Shown here piece by piece: positions 28,250 through 38,007 of a stretch of DNA of 64,000 nucleotides. The notes under the pieces are model-generated. The model made no database searches. It saw nothing but the letters and a program-made list of their open reading frames with translations, and was not told the DNA's origin. Positions within the stretch are counted from its first letter, which is position 1, and each line of letters opens with the position of its first letter. Location of the stretch: positions 89,487-153,486 of the forward strand of contig NZ_FREX01000008.1 of NCBI RefSeq assembly GCF_900143565.1, written 5' to 3'. A program made the translations under genes and the position numbers. The stretch comes from Pseudovibrio sp. Alg231-02 (GTDB lineage: Bacteria > Pseudomonadota > Alphaproteobacteria > Rhizobiales > Stappiaceae).

Positions 28250-28702
28250 TTACTGCAGTTTCAGCGGGCCAACAAAGACCTTGCCGGTGCATGTGCCGTC
28301 TGTGAATACGCCGCTGTAATGGTCTCCGCCAATCAGGCCGGTTACGAACTGAGTGACCTCGATCTCTTCCTCTTTATTGCCGGGAAACGTCATCATGAAT
28401 CTGTCGTGCTCTGCAAAAATGCCGTGTCCCAGGATCTCGTTTGTATCGACCAGCGTTACCGTGTGCCCCTTATCGCTGATGTAGGTGCGCTTGGGGGCTT
28501 CCTTGGAGGGGGAGACTGTGTACCCGTCACCATAACGCTCAACGCAGATGGAATTGTCTGATGTGCCGTCCTGCATGCTCAGGTTTGAAAAGACAACGTC
28601 CCTGGAGGCTTGTGTCGTGTCGGTGTTTGCTAAGGAATAGCTTGCCAGACCAGCAGAGAGGAGCGTGAAAGCTGCAAAAACAGGGAGGGGGGCAAGACGC
28701 AT
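28250..28702 (-). CDS. Two-cysteine exported protein, paralogue 6
   Basis: A 150-residue exported protein from ATG 28702 (MRLAPLPVFAAFTLLSAGLA), with cleavage likely near SLA-NT. The core mixes features of both sub-groups. VVFSNLSMQDGTSDNSICVER resembles paralogues 1-3 (two overlapping halves, FSNLSM and SICVERYGDGY). GHGIFAEHDRFMMTFPGN resembles paralogues 4-5. SGVFTDGTCTG closes the protein. Two conserved cysteines. It is the first gene of the minus-strand run; promoter expected in 28703-28830, where I see no clear consensus. Function unknown. Confidence 0.85.
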   Translation of the reverse strand: MRLAPLPVFAAFTLLSAGLASYSLANTDTTQASRDVVFSNLSMQDGTSDNSICVERYGDGYTVSPSKEAPKRTYISDKGHTVTLVDTNEILGHGIFAEHDRFMMTFPGNKEEEIEVTQFVTGLIGGDHYSGVFTDGTCTGKVFVGPLKLQ

Positions 28703-28840
28703 CAATACATCCTTTTCTGATGCCAGTGGCAGTGCTGGGCACTTGGTCAAACATCAAGGATAGGGATGTGGTGAGGCATGAACAGGATTAAGCCGCCTCA
28801 TGGTTTGCGTGTGTTGAACGCAATGGGCGCTATTCAAATA

Positions 28841-28867
28841 AAAAAGGAGGCAAAATGCCTCCTTTTT
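28841..28867. terminator. Terminator downstream of gltA
   Basis: AAAAAGGAGGCA (28841-28852) pairs with TGCCTCCTTTTT (28856-28867) around AAA. A and T runs on both sides make it bidirectional in principle; gltA on the minus strand is the obvious client. Confidence 0.8.
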
Positions 28868-28907
28868 CTAAAGTCTGTCTATCAGCTCAAGCAGCTTTGC
28901 TACACTT

Positions 28908-28934
28908 CCCGAAAACCGGTATCCGTTTTTCGGA
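28908..28934. repeat. REP-like palindromic element
   Basis: CCGAAAA (28909-28915) and TTTTCGG (28927-28933) flank an ACCGGTATCC core. Palindromes of this form (CCGAAAACCGG...TTTTCGG) are, as I recall, abundant in rhizobial and related genomes. It lies between the gltA stop and its terminator, so it would be in the 3' untranslated mRNA. Confidence 0.55.
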
Positions 28935-28942
28935 GAATGTTT

Positions 28943-30235
28943 TTAGCGGCGCTGGTCGATTGGCTGATAATCACGCTCGGAATAGCCGGTGTACAGCTGG
29001 CGTGGACGACCGATACGCTGGGAAGGATCTTCAATCATTTCCTTCCACTGTGCGATCCAACCTACTGTACGAGCCAGTGCGAAGAGCACGGTGAACATGG
29101 TGGTTGGGAAGCCCAGAGCACGCAGGGTGATGCCGGAGTAGAAGTCAATGTTTGGATAAAGCTTCTTCTCAACGAAGTAAGGATCGGTGAGAGCAACTTT
29201 TTCCAGTTCCATTGCCACTTCAAGAAGCGGATCGTCCTGGTGGCCCAGCTCTGCAAGCACTTCATGACAGGTTTTCTGCATGATGCGCGCGCGTGGGTCG
29301 TAGTTTTTGTAGACGCGGTGACCGAAGCCCATGAGGCGGAACGGATCATTCTTGTCTTTTGCACGTGCTACATACTCAGGAATACGGTCAACAGAACCGA
29401 TTTCGGAGAGCATGTTCAGAGCTGCCTCATTCGCACCGCCATGAGATGGACCCCACAGACATGCAATACCAGCTGCAATACATGCAAATGGGTTTGCGCC
29501 TGAAGAACCAGCAAGACGTACGGTGGATGTGGAAGCATTCTGCTCGTGGTCAGCGTGCAGGATGAAGATACGGTCCATGGCACGTGCCAGAACCGGATTT
29601 ACTTTATATTCCTCACATGGAACTGCGAAGCACATGTGCAGGAAGTTGGATGCGTAGTCCAGATCGTTTCTTGGGTAAACGAATGGCTGGCCAACGTGGT
29701 ATTTGTAGGCCATTGCAGCAATGGTCGGCATCTTTGCGATCATGCGCAGGGATGCAACCATGCGCAGGTGTGGATCAGAGATGTCGGTGCTGTCATGATA
29801 GAAGGAAGAGAGAGCTCCAACGGTACCGGTCATGACTGCCATTGGGTGGGCGTCACGACGATAACCCTTGAAGAAAGAGCTCATCTGATCATGGATCATG
29901 GTGTGGTAGGTTACACGATGAACAAAATCGTCCTTCTCTGCGCGTGTTGGCAGTTCGCCGTACAGCAGCAGATAGCAGCTTTCCAAAAAGTCGCCGTGTT
30001 CGGCGAGCTGTTCAATCGGGTAACCGCGGTAAAGCAGAACGCCTGCGTCACCGTCGATGTAAGTGATCTTGGATTCGCATGAGGCAGTTGATGTGAAACC
30101 AGGGTCCAGTGTGAAGTGATCAGTTTGCTTATAAAGCGAACCGATGTCCAGAACATCAGGGCCCATGGAGCCAGAGTGGACGTTAAAGTCCCAGCTGTTG
30201 TCTCCAATAGTCAGTTTCGCTGTTTTGTCGCTCAT
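28943..30235 (-). CDS. gltA: Citrate synthase, type II
   Basis: Condenses oxaloacetate and acetyl-CoA, the entry step of the TCA cycle. At 430 residues it is the hexameric Gram-negative type. Catalytic regions are visible: [13 protein letters not shown] (His) near residue 268, [14 protein letters not shown] (His) near 307, and NIDFYSG (Asp) near 363. ATG 30235 gives [12 protein letters not shown]; a TTG three codons earlier is less likely. A 20-base dyad lies 41 bases upstream (30276-30295). Confidence 0.97.
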   Translation of the reverse strand: MSDKTAKLTIGDNSWDFNVHSGSMGPDVLDIGSLYKQTDHFTLDPGFTSTASCESKITYIDGDAGVLLYRGYPIEQLAEHGDFLESCYLLLYGELPTRAEKDDFVHRVTYHTMIHDQMSSFFKGYRRDAHPMAVMTGTVGALSSFYHDSTDISDPHLRMVASLRMIAKMPTIAAMAYKYHVGQPFVYPRNDLDYASNFLHMCFAVPCEEYKVNPVLARAMDRIFILHADHEQNASTSTVRLAGSSGANPFACIAAGIACLWGPSHGGANEAALNMLSEIGSVDRIPEYVARAKDKNDPFRLMGFGHRVYKNYDPRARIMQKTCHEVLAELGHQDDPLLEVAMELEKVALTDPYFVEKKLYPNIDFYSGITLRALGFPTTMFTVLFALARTVGWIAQWKEMIEDPSQRIGRPRQLYTGYSERDYQPIDQRR

Positions 30236-30275
30236 ATCAGGCAACCCCCATTTTGTATCTCCTCATGCGACTTGC

Positions 30276-30295
30276 TTCATTTGTGTACAAATGAA
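30276..30295. promoter_or_regulatory. Palindromic operator-like site upstream of gltA
   Basis: TTCATTTGT (30276-30284) and ACAAATGAA (30287-30295) are perfect 9-base inverted repeats separated by GT. It lies 41-60 bases before the gltA start. Shape and position fit a dimeric regulator site; the regulator is unknown. Confidence 0.4.
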
Positions 30296-30466
30296 TACAC
30301 TGCATGATCTGACGTTTCCGCCCGGAGGAGAGTGTTGTCGTGGAACTGCCTATATCATTTGCCGCGATGGGGCAAGCGCCCGCAACCAATGCTTTTAGCT
30401 ATAAGTGTAACTACCGCTACGAATGACTAGTATTTGCAGCGGTAGTTTCTTTTAGAATTCAGCGAA

Positions 30467-31891
30467 TTAAGCTGAAAGATCACGAATGCGTGCGCAAGAT
30501 TCGTCTTTTCCGAGCACTTTGAGCACGTCAAAGATGCCTGGGGATGTGCCACGACCAGTGAGTGCAGCGCGCAATGGCTGAGCAACTTTGCCGAGTTTCA
30601 GCTCTTCTGCTTCAGCCACTGCCTTAACGGCAGTCTCGGTGCTTTCCACGGTCCACTCGTCCAGTGCTTCCAGAGCAACCAGAACCTTGCCAAGAACAGC
30701 ACGTGCCTCGTCAGAGAGGATCTTTTCAGCCTTTGCATCCAGATCCAGCGGACGCTGAACCCAGAGGTAACGTGCAGATTCCTGCAGTTCGACAAGGGTC
30801 TTTGCGCGCTCTTTCAGGCCAGGCAGAGCTTCAACCAGTTTGTCCTGGTTTCCGTCGCCTGCAATCCACGCCATGACGTCTGCGCCGCCTTCCACGTCCA
30901 TCAGATAGGTGAGGAAGTGGCCGAGCAGCTCCTCATCGCTTTCTGAGCGCATGTAGTGAGCGTTCAGGTTTTCCAGCTTCTTGAAGTCGAAACGGGACGG
31001 GGATTTGCCTACAGCGTCCAGACCGAACCACTCGATCATCTGATCGGTAGAGAAGATCTCGTCATCGCCGTGGGACCAGCCGAGGCGTGCCAGATAGTTG
31101 CGCATGGCGGATGGCAGGTAGCCCATAGCCCGGTACGCTTCTGCACCTACTGCGCCGTGGCGCTTGGAGAGCTTTGCGCCATCTGGTCCATAGATCAGCG
31201 GAATGTGCGCCATGACCGGGACATCCCAGTTCAGGGCCTTATAGATCAGGGACTGGCGTGCTGCGTTGGTCAGGTGGTCATCGCCACGAACGATGTGGGT
31301 GATGCCCATGTCATGATCGTCTACCACAACAGCCAGCATGTAGGTTGGGTTGCCATCAGAACGCACGAGGATCAGGTCGTCCAGATCCTTGTTGGCGAAC
31401 TTGACGGTGCCCTGAACCTGATCTTCCACGATGGTGTCACCTTCGAGCGGCGCTTTCAGGCGAATGGCTGGGGCGATGCCTTCTGGTGCTTCAGAAGGGT
31501 CACGATCACGCCAGGTGCCGTCATAACGCGGCGGGCGACCTTCTGCGCGGGCCTTCTCGCGCATCTCGTTCACTTCTTCCGGAGAGCAGTAGCAGTAGTA
31601 CGCAGTGCTGTCCTTGACCATCTGCTCAGCAACTTCGCGGTGGCGGTCAACGCGGCCATACTGGGAGATCGGCTCGCCGTCCCAGTCCATGCCCAGCCAG
31701 GACAGACCGTCCAGCAGCGCATCTACGGCTTCCTCGGTGGAGCGGGAGCGATCGGTGTCTTCAATGCGCAGCAGCATTTTACCGCCGCTGTGTTTTGCCA
31801 GAAGCCAGTTGAACAGGGCTGTACGGGCGCCGCCAATATGCAGGTAGCCAGTAGGAGAAGGCGCAAAGCGCGTCACAACAGGTTTAGTCAT
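30467..31891 (-). CDS. gltX: Glutamate-tRNA ligase
   Basis: Class I aminoacyl-tRNA synthetase that charges tRNA-Glu. The HIGH motif appears as [12 protein letters not shown] (residues 12-23) and the KMSKS motif as KLSKRHG near residue 243. The 474-residue length is normal. Many alphaproteobacteria carry two gltX genes; only this one is in the window. It is divergent from comEC, and its start is about 420 bases from the comEC start I chose. An inverted repeat at 30409-30447 (AACTACCGCT/AGCGGTAGTT) lies just downstream without a T run on the minus strand. Confidence 0.96.
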   Translation of the reverse strand: MTKPVVTRFAPSPTGYLHIGGARTALFNWLLAKHSGGKMLLRIEDTDRSRSTEEAVDALLDGLSWLGMDWDGEPISQYGRVDRHREVAEQMVKDSTAYYCYCSPEEVNEMREKARAEGRPPRYDGTWRDRDPSEAPEGIAPAIRLKAPLEGDTIVEDQVQGTVKFANKDLDDLILVRSDGNPTYMLAVVVDDHDMGITHIVRGDDHLTNAARQSLIYKALNWDVPVMAHIPLIYGPDGAKLSKRHGAVGAEAYRAMGYLPSAMRNYLARLGWSHGDDEIFSTDQMIEWFGLDAVGKSPSRFDFKKLENLNAHYMRSESDEELLGHFLTYLMDVEGGADVMAWIAGDGNQDKLVEALPGLKERAKTLVELQESARYLWVQRPLDLDAKAEKILSDEARAVLGKVLVALEALDEWTVESTETAVKAVAEAEELKLGKVAQPLRAALTGRGTSPGIFDVLKVLGKDESCARIRDLSA

Positions 31892-32310
31892 AGGTGTTCC
31901 GGAAAAGTTTCAAGTTACTTCGAATAGTTTGGGGTAATTACGGCGGGGCGCCGTACCTCTGCGGGCTGTGTACCATAGCATTGAAAAGTTCCCAAGTGGC
32001 AGAAAGGGACTTAAGGGTGCGCGAGGGGCAATCATCCTCAGACAAGACGCAATCTGGTGGCTGTGCTCCCAGAATAGGTGAGCTTTGCCTTGAGGAGGAT
32101 AAGTTTTCTTCTGCACCGTTTGAGACCGATACGGCGCTTGCTGGGCGAGCCACACAGCAACGCACAAAAACGCAAACCAACGCAAAAAACGCACATAGCA
32201 ACGCAAGCACGCGTTTTGCTGAAGAAAAACAGCGCCTTAGGCTTTGTGAAGTGGTCCAAAAGACACGTAAGCTGCTGGGTTTCGTGCTGAGGCCGGATTG
32301 GTCAGCTGTC

Positions 32311-34569
32311 ATGACTTATGCCCGCTCTGCGCTCGTGCAGGATTGGAACAAGGGGCATGGCATCCTCTGGTATGCGCTTTGCCATCTGGCTGGTGTGCTG
32401 GTTTATTTCTCACTCCCCGCGGAGCCTTATAGTGTTTTAAGCGGAACTTCTTTTATCTTATTGGGATTATTTGCTTTTCGCCGTTGGAGAGCTGGGCGAT
32501 TGACGGTTGGGCTGACTGCGCTTTTGTTCTTTACTGCCGGGTTCTTCCTTGCTGATTTGCGCGTGGAGTATGCGCGCGGTGACCCGCTGGAGCGGCCGGT
32601 TACACGCAAAGTAGAGGGTGTGGTTGCTGGGGTAAAGCATTCTGGCAAAGGGGCTTACTCCGTCATTTTTGCAGATGTGACAACACTTTCGCAGAAGGGC
32701 GTAACTCCTCTTTCTTATCGCATCCGGATCAGCATCAAGGGGATGAAAGAGGCACCCGTGATGGGGGACAGGATGCAGCTGAAGGCTCGGTTGTTGCCAC
32801 CGGGAGGTGCGGTGCGCCCCGGTGGGTATGACTTTGCCCGCACTGCGTTTTTCAGTGGGATTGGTGCGGTTGGCTACGCACTTTCCAAGCCGGTTGTTGT
32901 GGCACCCGTAGAGGGCGCAAGTTTTCTGCGAGGGATAGAGCGTGTGCGCAGTGGGATAGCGCAGCGGATCCGGCGGGTGTTGGATAACAGCGCGGAAAGT
33001 GCGTTTGCTGTTGCGCTTCTGGTGGGCAAGCGAGACTACCTTGCCACTGCTGACAAGGATGCGTTACGCAACGCCGGACTTGCTCATGTGCTTGCTATTT
33101 CCGGTATGCATATGGGTCTTGTGACTTCTCTGGTCTTCCTTGGTGCCCGCCTGATCCTATCCCTCAGCCAGTCGCTTGCGCTGAAAGGACATATTCACGT
33201 TTATGCCAGCGTGGCAGCACTGATTGCGGCGATTGTTTATCTTGGTTTGTCAGGAGCTTCTGTCGCAACGCAGCGAGCTTTTTTGATGGCGGCGATGATT
33301 TTATGCGCGGGTCTGCTTGGTCGGCGGGCCTTCAGTTTGCGTGGTCTGGCGCTGGCTTGCCTTGTTCTTTTAAGCCTGAGGCCGGAGGAGATTCTGGCTC
33401 CCGGGTTTCAGATGTCCTTCATTGCAGTGCTCGCCTTGCTCTCAGCCTATATGATTGGGAAGGATTGGTTGCTCGGTGATCGCGATAATTTGCGAAGGAG
33501 TAATGCCTCATGGTTTCAAAAGGTTAGTCGTGTAAGTTTAAAGTGGATTCTAGCTTGTGCGTTGACCTCGTTGATTGCAGGTGCTGCTACGGGGCCAGTT
33601 GCGGCGATGCATTTTGAGCAGGTTGCGCCTTATGGGGTTCTGGGGAATATCCTTGCTATGCCATTGGTGACTTTTGTGGTTATGCCCCTTGGGTTGTTGA
33701 GCCTGCTGGCGATCCCGTTTGGTGCGGATGCGTTCTTTCTGCAAGGGATGGAGGCTGGGTTGGCACTGGTGCTGAAAGCTGCCTACTGGGTGAGCTCACT
33801 CAGTGAGGGGCTGACCAGTCTCGGGGTTGCCAGCGCTCCAGGGTATCTGCTTGTGATCTTTGCTATTGTCGTGCTGTGTGTGATGCCGCTGCGCCTGAAA
33901 TGGCTTTCACTTCCGGCATTTACGGTGAGTGTCCTGATGTTTGCCGGTGGCAAGGCGCCTGATCTGATGATTGCGGATGCGGGCAAGCACATTGCTTATT
34001 ATGGGCAGGATGGTGCGTTTCGACTGACGTCCTCACGTATGTCGTTTGCTGCTGACAGCCTGTTGCGTGCTGGTGGAGTTTCGGCGGGTTCGTTCAAGCA
34101 ACACAAGGTGAGGGCTTCAGATCGGTCCTGTGATGAGCGCGGCTGTGTGATTGAGATATTCCCTCAGCAGCCTGCAGAGGGAGGGAGGATAAGCTCTGCG
34201 CCGATCCTGTTGGCACAGTCTAAAGTAGCTGAAGTTTTGGAGGCTGACTGCCGTCTTGCCACCATCGTCATCACACAGGCTCAGGCGCCTCCGGCTTGCC
34301 GGGCTGAGCTGGTTATTGACCAGAAGATTTTCGGAGAGCGCGGTTCAGCTTACATCTGGCTTTCTGCTGGTGCTGAGGGCGGGGAAAGAATAAAAAAAGT
34401 GCGCTGGGCATATGATGCTCAGCGCAGACCTTGGAATCCAAAATTGCCTCAGGCAACCAATGATTTAATAGCGGCGGAAGAGCGCAATCATCTTGCCTTG
34501 AACGTGGACGCGGCCCGGGCCGAAGATGCGAGTTTCGTAGGCGGGGTTGGCCGCTTCCAACGCGACTGA
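32311..34569 (+). CDS. comEC: ComEC/Rec2 family DNA-uptake channel protein
   Basis: Predicted inner-membrane channel for single-stranded DNA uptake. From ATG 32311 it is 752 residues: two N-terminal spans, a soluble OB-like domain (about residues 90-170), then the Competence domain with [12 protein letters not shown] near 265 and many membrane spans, and a soluble C-terminal part. The open frame extends upstream to 31894 with low-complexity sequence and alternative GTG starts (for example 32017), so the N-terminus is uncertain. The last 35 codons run over the 3' end of lexA on the other strand, and the lexA terminator lies inside this gene. Confidence 0.85.
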   Translation: MTYARSALVQDWNKGHGILWYALCHLAGVLVYFSLPAEPYSVLSGTSFILLGLFAFRRWRAGRLTVGLTALLFFTAGFFLADLRVEYARGDPLERPVTRKVEGVVAGVKHSGKGAYSVIFADVTTLSQKGVTPLSYRIRISIKGMKEAPVMGDRMQLKARLLPPGGAVRPGGYDFARTAFFSGIGAVGYALSKPVVVAPVEGASFLRGIERVRSGIAQRIRRVLDNSAESAFAVALLVGKRDYLATADKDALRNAGLAHVLAISGMHMGLVTSLVFLGARLILSLSQSLALKGHIHVYASVAALIAAIVYLGLSGASVATQRAFLMAAMILCAGLLGRRAFSLRGLALACLVLLSLRPEEILAPGFQMSFIAVLALLSAYMIGKDWLLGDRDNLRRSNASWFQKVSRVSLKWILACALTSLIAGAATGPVAAMHFEQVAPYGVLGNILAMPLVTFVVMPLGLLSLLAIPFGADAFFLQGMEAGLALVLKAAYWVSSLSEGLTSLGVASAPGYLLVIFAIVVLCVMPLRLKWLSLPAFTVSVLMFAGGKAPDLMIADAGKHIAYYGQDGAFRLTSSRMSFAADSLLRAGGVSAGSFKQHKVRASDRSCDERGCVIEIFPQQPAEGGRISSAPILLAQSKVAEVLEADCRLATIVITQAQAPPACRAELVIDQKIFGERGSAYIWLSAGAEGGERIKKVRWAYDAQRRPWNPKLPQATNDLIAAEERNHLALNVDAARAEDASFVGGVGRFQRD
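34392..34425 (-). terminator. lexA terminator embedded in comEC
   Basis: On the minus strand an 11-bp stem, with one G-T pair (34401-34411 with 34415-34425), is followed by a seven-T run (34392-34398). It lies 40 bases after the lexA stop and inside the comEC coding region. Confidence 0.75.
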
Positions 34570-35181
34570 GGCGCCTTTTTTGCGCAGGCGCTTCAAGGTT
34601 GCTTCTTCTTCATCAATCAGTGCCACAACGATTTCGCCGTTATCAGCCGTGTCACCACGTTTGATCAACACGGTATCCCCATCGAAGATGCCGGCATCGA
34701 TCATGGAATCGCCTTTGACTTCCAGCGCATAATGCTCGCCACGCCCCATCAGATCAGCAGGCATTGCGATGGTATGGCTTTGTGTCTGGATTGCTTCGAT
34801 TGGGACGCCTGCAGCAATGCGGCCCATGACCGGGATTTCCAGGGTCGGCACTTCGTCTGGTGATGTGGCGCGTGGTGGGGTTGCGACTTTCTTGCTTAGG
34901 GAGCCCTCAATCACCTCTGGCGCAAAGCCTTTTTCCTTGGCGGCAGGCTTCAGGCCCGGAGAAATGGAGTCTGGCAGTTTGAGGATTTCAAGTGCACGAG
35001 CTCTGTTCGGCAAGCGGCGAATGAAGCCGCGCTCTTCCAGAGCTGTGATCAGCCGGTGAATGCCGGATTTGGAACGGAGGTCCAGCGCGTCCTTCATCTC
35101 ATCGAAGGAAGGCGGAACACCGGCTTCCTTCAAGCGTTGATGGATGAACATCAAAAGCTCGTGTTGCTTCTGTGTAAGCAT
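34465..35181 (-). CDS. lexA: LexA repressor
   Basis: SOS-response repressor and self-cleaving serine protease. The 238-residue protein has an N-terminal winged helix-turn-helix ([15 protein letters not shown], recognition helix near residues 37-50). The cleavage site is Ala124-Gly125 (RIAAGVP), with catalytic Ser159 ([10 protein letters not shown]) and Lys197 (ATLKRL). It is probably autoregulated: its promoter contains a GTTC-N7-GTTC box. The 3' end overlaps convergent comEC by 105 bases. Confidence 0.96.
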   Translation of the reverse strand: MLTQKQHELLMFIHQRLKEAGVPPSFDEMKDALDLRSKSGIHRLITALEERGFIRRLPNRARALEILKLPDSISPGLKPAAKEKGFAPEVIEGSLSKKVATPPRATSPDEVPTLEIPVMGRIAAGVPIEAIQTQSHTIAMPADLMGRGEHYALEVKGDSMIDAGIFDGDTVLIKRGDTADNGEIVVALIDEEEATLKRLRKKGASVALEAANPAYETRIFGPGRVHVQGKMIALFRRY

Positions 35182-35310
35182 CTTTTATCCCCGTTCGCTC
35201 CTAAGGCGCTGATTGAAAGTGAGCGGCCATTCCTGACCAATCGCGGTTTTGTAATTCCAAGAAGCTGAAAGACTTCAACTTCTGCGATTGGAAGGACAAA
35301 ACACGAACGT

Positions 35311-35339
35311 ACTCTACCTGTTCTCATTGTGTTCTGCAA
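35311..35339 (-). promoter_or_regulatory. lexA promoter with alphaproteobacterial SOS box
   Basis: On the minus strand TTGCAG (35334-35339), a 17-base spacer and TAGAGT (35311-35316) form a promoter. GTTC-N7-GTTC on the plus strand (35320-35334), equal to GAAC-N7-GAAC on the minus strand, lies in the spacer and would block RNA polymerase when bound by LexA. This direct-repeat box is the known alphaproteobacterial LexA site. The leader to the lexA start is about 120 bases. Confidence 0.8.
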
Positions 35340-35430
35340 TGGGTTTGTTGAGGTTAAGCCCTGCTAGAACTGGGGGATTTGGTTTCTGGTGGGTGAGTGG
35401 GCAGAGGTTGCCCACTCCTGATGACTGGAT

Positions 35431-36645
35431 TTAGCGTAGCTTGAGCAGGTCCACTTTTTCACCTGCCTTTGCAGCTGGTGCGTGTGGTGGGCGAATGATC
35501 AGGGCATCTGCTTTTGTCAGCAAGGCAAGCATGGAAGAGTCTTGTTTGCCAAACGGCGTTGCTATCAGATCTCCGTGCTCGTCTGTGTCCAGGCTGGCGC
35601 GCAGGTAATCCTGACGCATATCATTTGCAGGCAAATCAGCTGCCAATGTGGCTTTGGTAACGCCTTGATTTGTCACAGAGACCGTGCGGCCTAACATCTT
35701 ATCCAGAAGCGGGCCAAGGAAGAGGAGTGCACATACAAGGCTGGAGACTGGATTGCCAGGAAGGCCGAGGACTTTCATGGGGCCAAGGGCACCGGCCATG
35801 AGGGGCTTGCCCGGGCGCATGGCGATGCGCCAAAAGCCCAGCTCCATGCCTTCAGCGCCCAGCACGTCCTGAATGAGATCGTGGTCGCCAACAGAGGCAC
35901 CGCCGAGTGTCACCAGTACATCGGCTTTCGCTTCAATGGCCTGCTTCACGCGTGCTGCAATTTCCTCAGGCTGATCTGGGGCAATGCCCAGCATCATTGG
36001 CGTTCCGCCACAGTTTCTGACGAATTCTGCGATGCCGACCTGATTGGACGCTATGATTTGATTCGGGCCCGGTACCTGGCCTGGCTCGACGAGTTCGTCA
36101 CCATTTGCGAGGATCGCAACAACTGGCTTTTTGCGTACTGGCAGGGTTGCGTGGTTCATGGCGCCTGCAAGAGACAATTCACGGAAGCCGAGTGGGGCAC
36201 CTGCCTTCAGGAGGGTCTGGCCTTCTTTGAAGTCGAGGCCTGCTGGGCGGATGAACTTACCAACAGAAACGGCTTCCTCGCAAAACAGGTTATCCCCGTC
36301 ACGGCGGGCGTTTTCCTGCATTAAAATCGCGTCAACGCCTGCTGGAACAGGTGCACCTGTAAAGATGCGCAGAGCTTCTCCGGCTTGCAGCGTGCCATCG
36401 AAGTTATGCCCGGCAGCAACTTCTCCAATGACCTTCAAAGCAGTCTCTGGATCGACCGTATCAGCAGCTTTGACAGCATATCCATCCATCGCTGAGGCGG
36501 AAAATGGAGGCTGCGTTCTCGTTGCAGCAACATCTTCTGCCAGAATGCGTTCTCCGGCTTCAAGTAGTGGAAGCTGCTCGGTGCCGGTCTGCTTCACATC
36601 TTTCAGGAGGCGGTCCAGCGCTTCTTCAATACTGATCAAGCTCAT
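35431..36645 (-). CDS. moeA: Molybdopterin molybdenumtransferase
   Basis: Inserts molybdate into adenylated molybdopterin in the last step of molybdenum cofactor synthesis. The 404-residue protein shows [13 protein letters not shown] near residue 46. It also has the MoeA/MogA-type pterin-binding region [18 protein letters not shown] near 245 and [12 protein letters not shown] near 295. It overlaps moaC by four bases (ATGA, 36642-36645), so both are co-translated. Confidence 0.95.
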   Translation of the reverse strand: MSLISIEEALDRLLKDVKQTGTEQLPLLEAGERILAEDVAATRTQPPFSASAMDGYAVKAADTVDPETALKVIGEVAAGHNFDGTLQAGEALRIFTGAPVPAGVDAILMQENARRDGDNLFCEEAVSVGKFIRPAGLDFKEGQTLLKAGAPLGFRELSLAGAMNHATLPVRKKPVVAILANGDELVEPGQVPGPNQIIASNQVGIAEFVRNCGGTPMMLGIAPDQPEEIAARVKQAIEAKADVLVTLGGASVGDHDLIQDVLGAEGMELGFWRIAMRPGKPLMAGALGPMKVLGLPGNPVSSLVCALLFLGPLLDKMLGRTVSVTNQGVTKATLAADLPANDMRQDYLRASLDTDEHGDLIATPFGKQDSSMLALLTKADALIIRPPHAPAAKAGEKVDLLKLR

Positions 36646-37145
36646 TGGGAGTTATCCTCCTCAGCCAAATAGTGACCGGACTTGCCGCCCTTCTTCTCCA
36701 GCAACCGGATTTCACCGATCTCCATAGAACGGTCCACGGCTTTTGCCATGTCGTAAATTGTCAGGCAGGCAACGGAGGCGGCTGTAAGTGCTTCCATCTC
36801 GATGCCTGTCTGGCCGGATACTTTTGCGAAGACTTCGATCTCAATTCCTGGCAGTTCAGGATTGGGTGTGAAGTCCACCTGAACCTTGGAAAGCGCCAGA
36901 GGATGGCACAACGGGATCAGCTCGTGAGTTCTCTTGGCCGCCATGATGCCAGCAATGCGTGCCGTTGCGAGCACGTCGCCTTTCTTGGCGTTGCCTGAAA
37001 GGATCATGTCCAGAGTCTCAGGCTGCATTTTTACCTGACCGCCTGCACGGGCAATGCGTGAGGTAACCTCTTTCTCCGAAATGTCGACCATATGAGCCGC
37101 ACCGCTGTCATCTAAGTGAGTGAGTTTTGGAGAAAGTTCTGACAT
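36642..37145 (-). CDS. moaC: Cyclic pyranopterin monophosphate synthase
   Basis: Second enzyme of the first molybdenum-cofactor step, converting the MoaA product to cyclic pyranopterin monophosphate. ATG 37145 gives 167 residues beginning [25 protein letters not shown] lies eight bases ahead. Active-site segments [20 protein letters not shown] and LIPLCHPL are present. It sits 57 bases after trpC and overlaps moeA, the usual trpDC-moaC-moeA-lexA order in rhizobia and relatives. Confidence 0.95.
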   Translation of the reverse strand: MSELSPKLTHLDDSGAAHMVDISEKEVTSRIARAGGQVKMQPETLDMILSGNAKKGDVLATARIAGIMAAKRTHELIPLCHPLALSKVQVDFTPNPELPGIEIEVFAKVSGQTGIEMEALTAASVACLTIYDMAKAVDRSMEIGEIRLLEKKGGKSGHYLAEEDNSQ

Positions 37146-37202
37146 TGTCTTGCCTCTGGACACAGTTTGTTCAGGTGTCTGCTTTTGCCAAGCAGTTGAT
37201 TT

Positions 37203-37994
37203 TTAGCGTTTAAGCAAAGCTTTGGTTGCGGTTTCCACATCTTCCTGACGCATCAGGCTTTCGCCGATGAGGAAGGTGGAGATGCCGGAGTTTTCCATTC
37301 GGGAGAGGTCTTCCGGAGTGAACAGGCCGCTCTCGCCAACGATGATCCGATCTTGCGGGATCAGTGGTGCGAGCCGCTCGCTGGTTTCCAGAGATGTCTC
37401 GAAGGTTTTTAAATTGCGATTGTTGATGCCAACAAGCGGAGAGGAGAGCTTCAGTGCGCGTTCCAACTCAGCTTCGTCATGAACTTCGATAAGCGCATCC
37501 ATGCCCAGTTCAAATGCGGCGTCTTCCAACTCTTTGGCCAGTTGGTCGTCAACAGCTGCCATAATGATCAAAATACAGTCAGCGCCCCATGCGCGTGCTT
37601 CATGAACCTGATAGGTGTCATAAAGGAAATCTTTGCGCAGAACTGGCAGAGAGACTTCAGCGCGAGCTGCTACAAGAAAATCTGGTTTGCCCTGAAAGGA
37701 TGGTGTGTCCGTCAATACGGACAAGCATGCTGCCCCACCGTTTTCATAGGCTTTGGCGAGTGCGGGCGGGTTGAAGTCAGCGCGGATCAATCCCTTGGAT
37801 GGACTTGCTTTTTTAACCTCTGCGATCAGGGCGTATTCACCGTTCGCATGCTTGGCTTTCAAAGCATCTGCAAAGCCGCGTGTTGGTGTTGCTGCTTTAA
37901 TCGCCTCATTCAGATCAGCCAATGAAGTTTGCGCTTTGGCAGCAGCAATTTCTTCACGTTTGTAAGCTTCGATTTTCTTAAGGATATCTGACAT
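37203..37994 (-). CDS. trpC: Indole-3-glycerol phosphate synthase
   Basis: Makes indole-3-glycerol phosphate for tryptophan synthesis; a single-domain TIM barrel of 263 residues. Typical segments are [16 protein letters not shown] near residue 56, [12 protein letters not shown] near 90, and [16 protein letters not shown] near 182. The catalytic Lys and Glu lie in these. It starts 13 bases after trpD. It is not fused to trpF. Confidence 0.95.
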   Translation of the reverse strand: MSDILKKIEAYKREEIAAAKAQTSLADLNEAIKAATPTRGFADALKAKHANGEYALIAEVKKASPSKGLIRADFNPPALAKAYENGGAACLSVLTDTPSFQGKPDFLVAARAEVSLPVLRKDFLYDTYQVHEARAWGADCILIIMAAVDDQLAKELEDAAFELGMDALIEVHDEAELERALKLSSPLVGINNRNLKTFETSLETSERLAPLIPQDRIIVGESGLFTPEDLSRMENSGISTFLIGESLMRQEDVETATKALLKR

Positions 37995-38007
37995 GGGATC
38001 CGTGATC

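Noticed and set aside
27911..28561. A 216-codon plus-strand frame in the exported-protein cluster
   Set aside because: It is antisense to two members of a clearly related family with signal peptides and shared motifs on the minus strand.
30409..30447. Inverted repeat downstream of gltX as its terminator
   Set aside because: The 10-bp arms are perfect, but the loop is long and no T run follows on the minus strand.
30956..31927. A 323-codon frame antisense to gltX
   Set aside because: gltX has complete HIGH and KMSKS motifs over this region; the antisense frame shows none.
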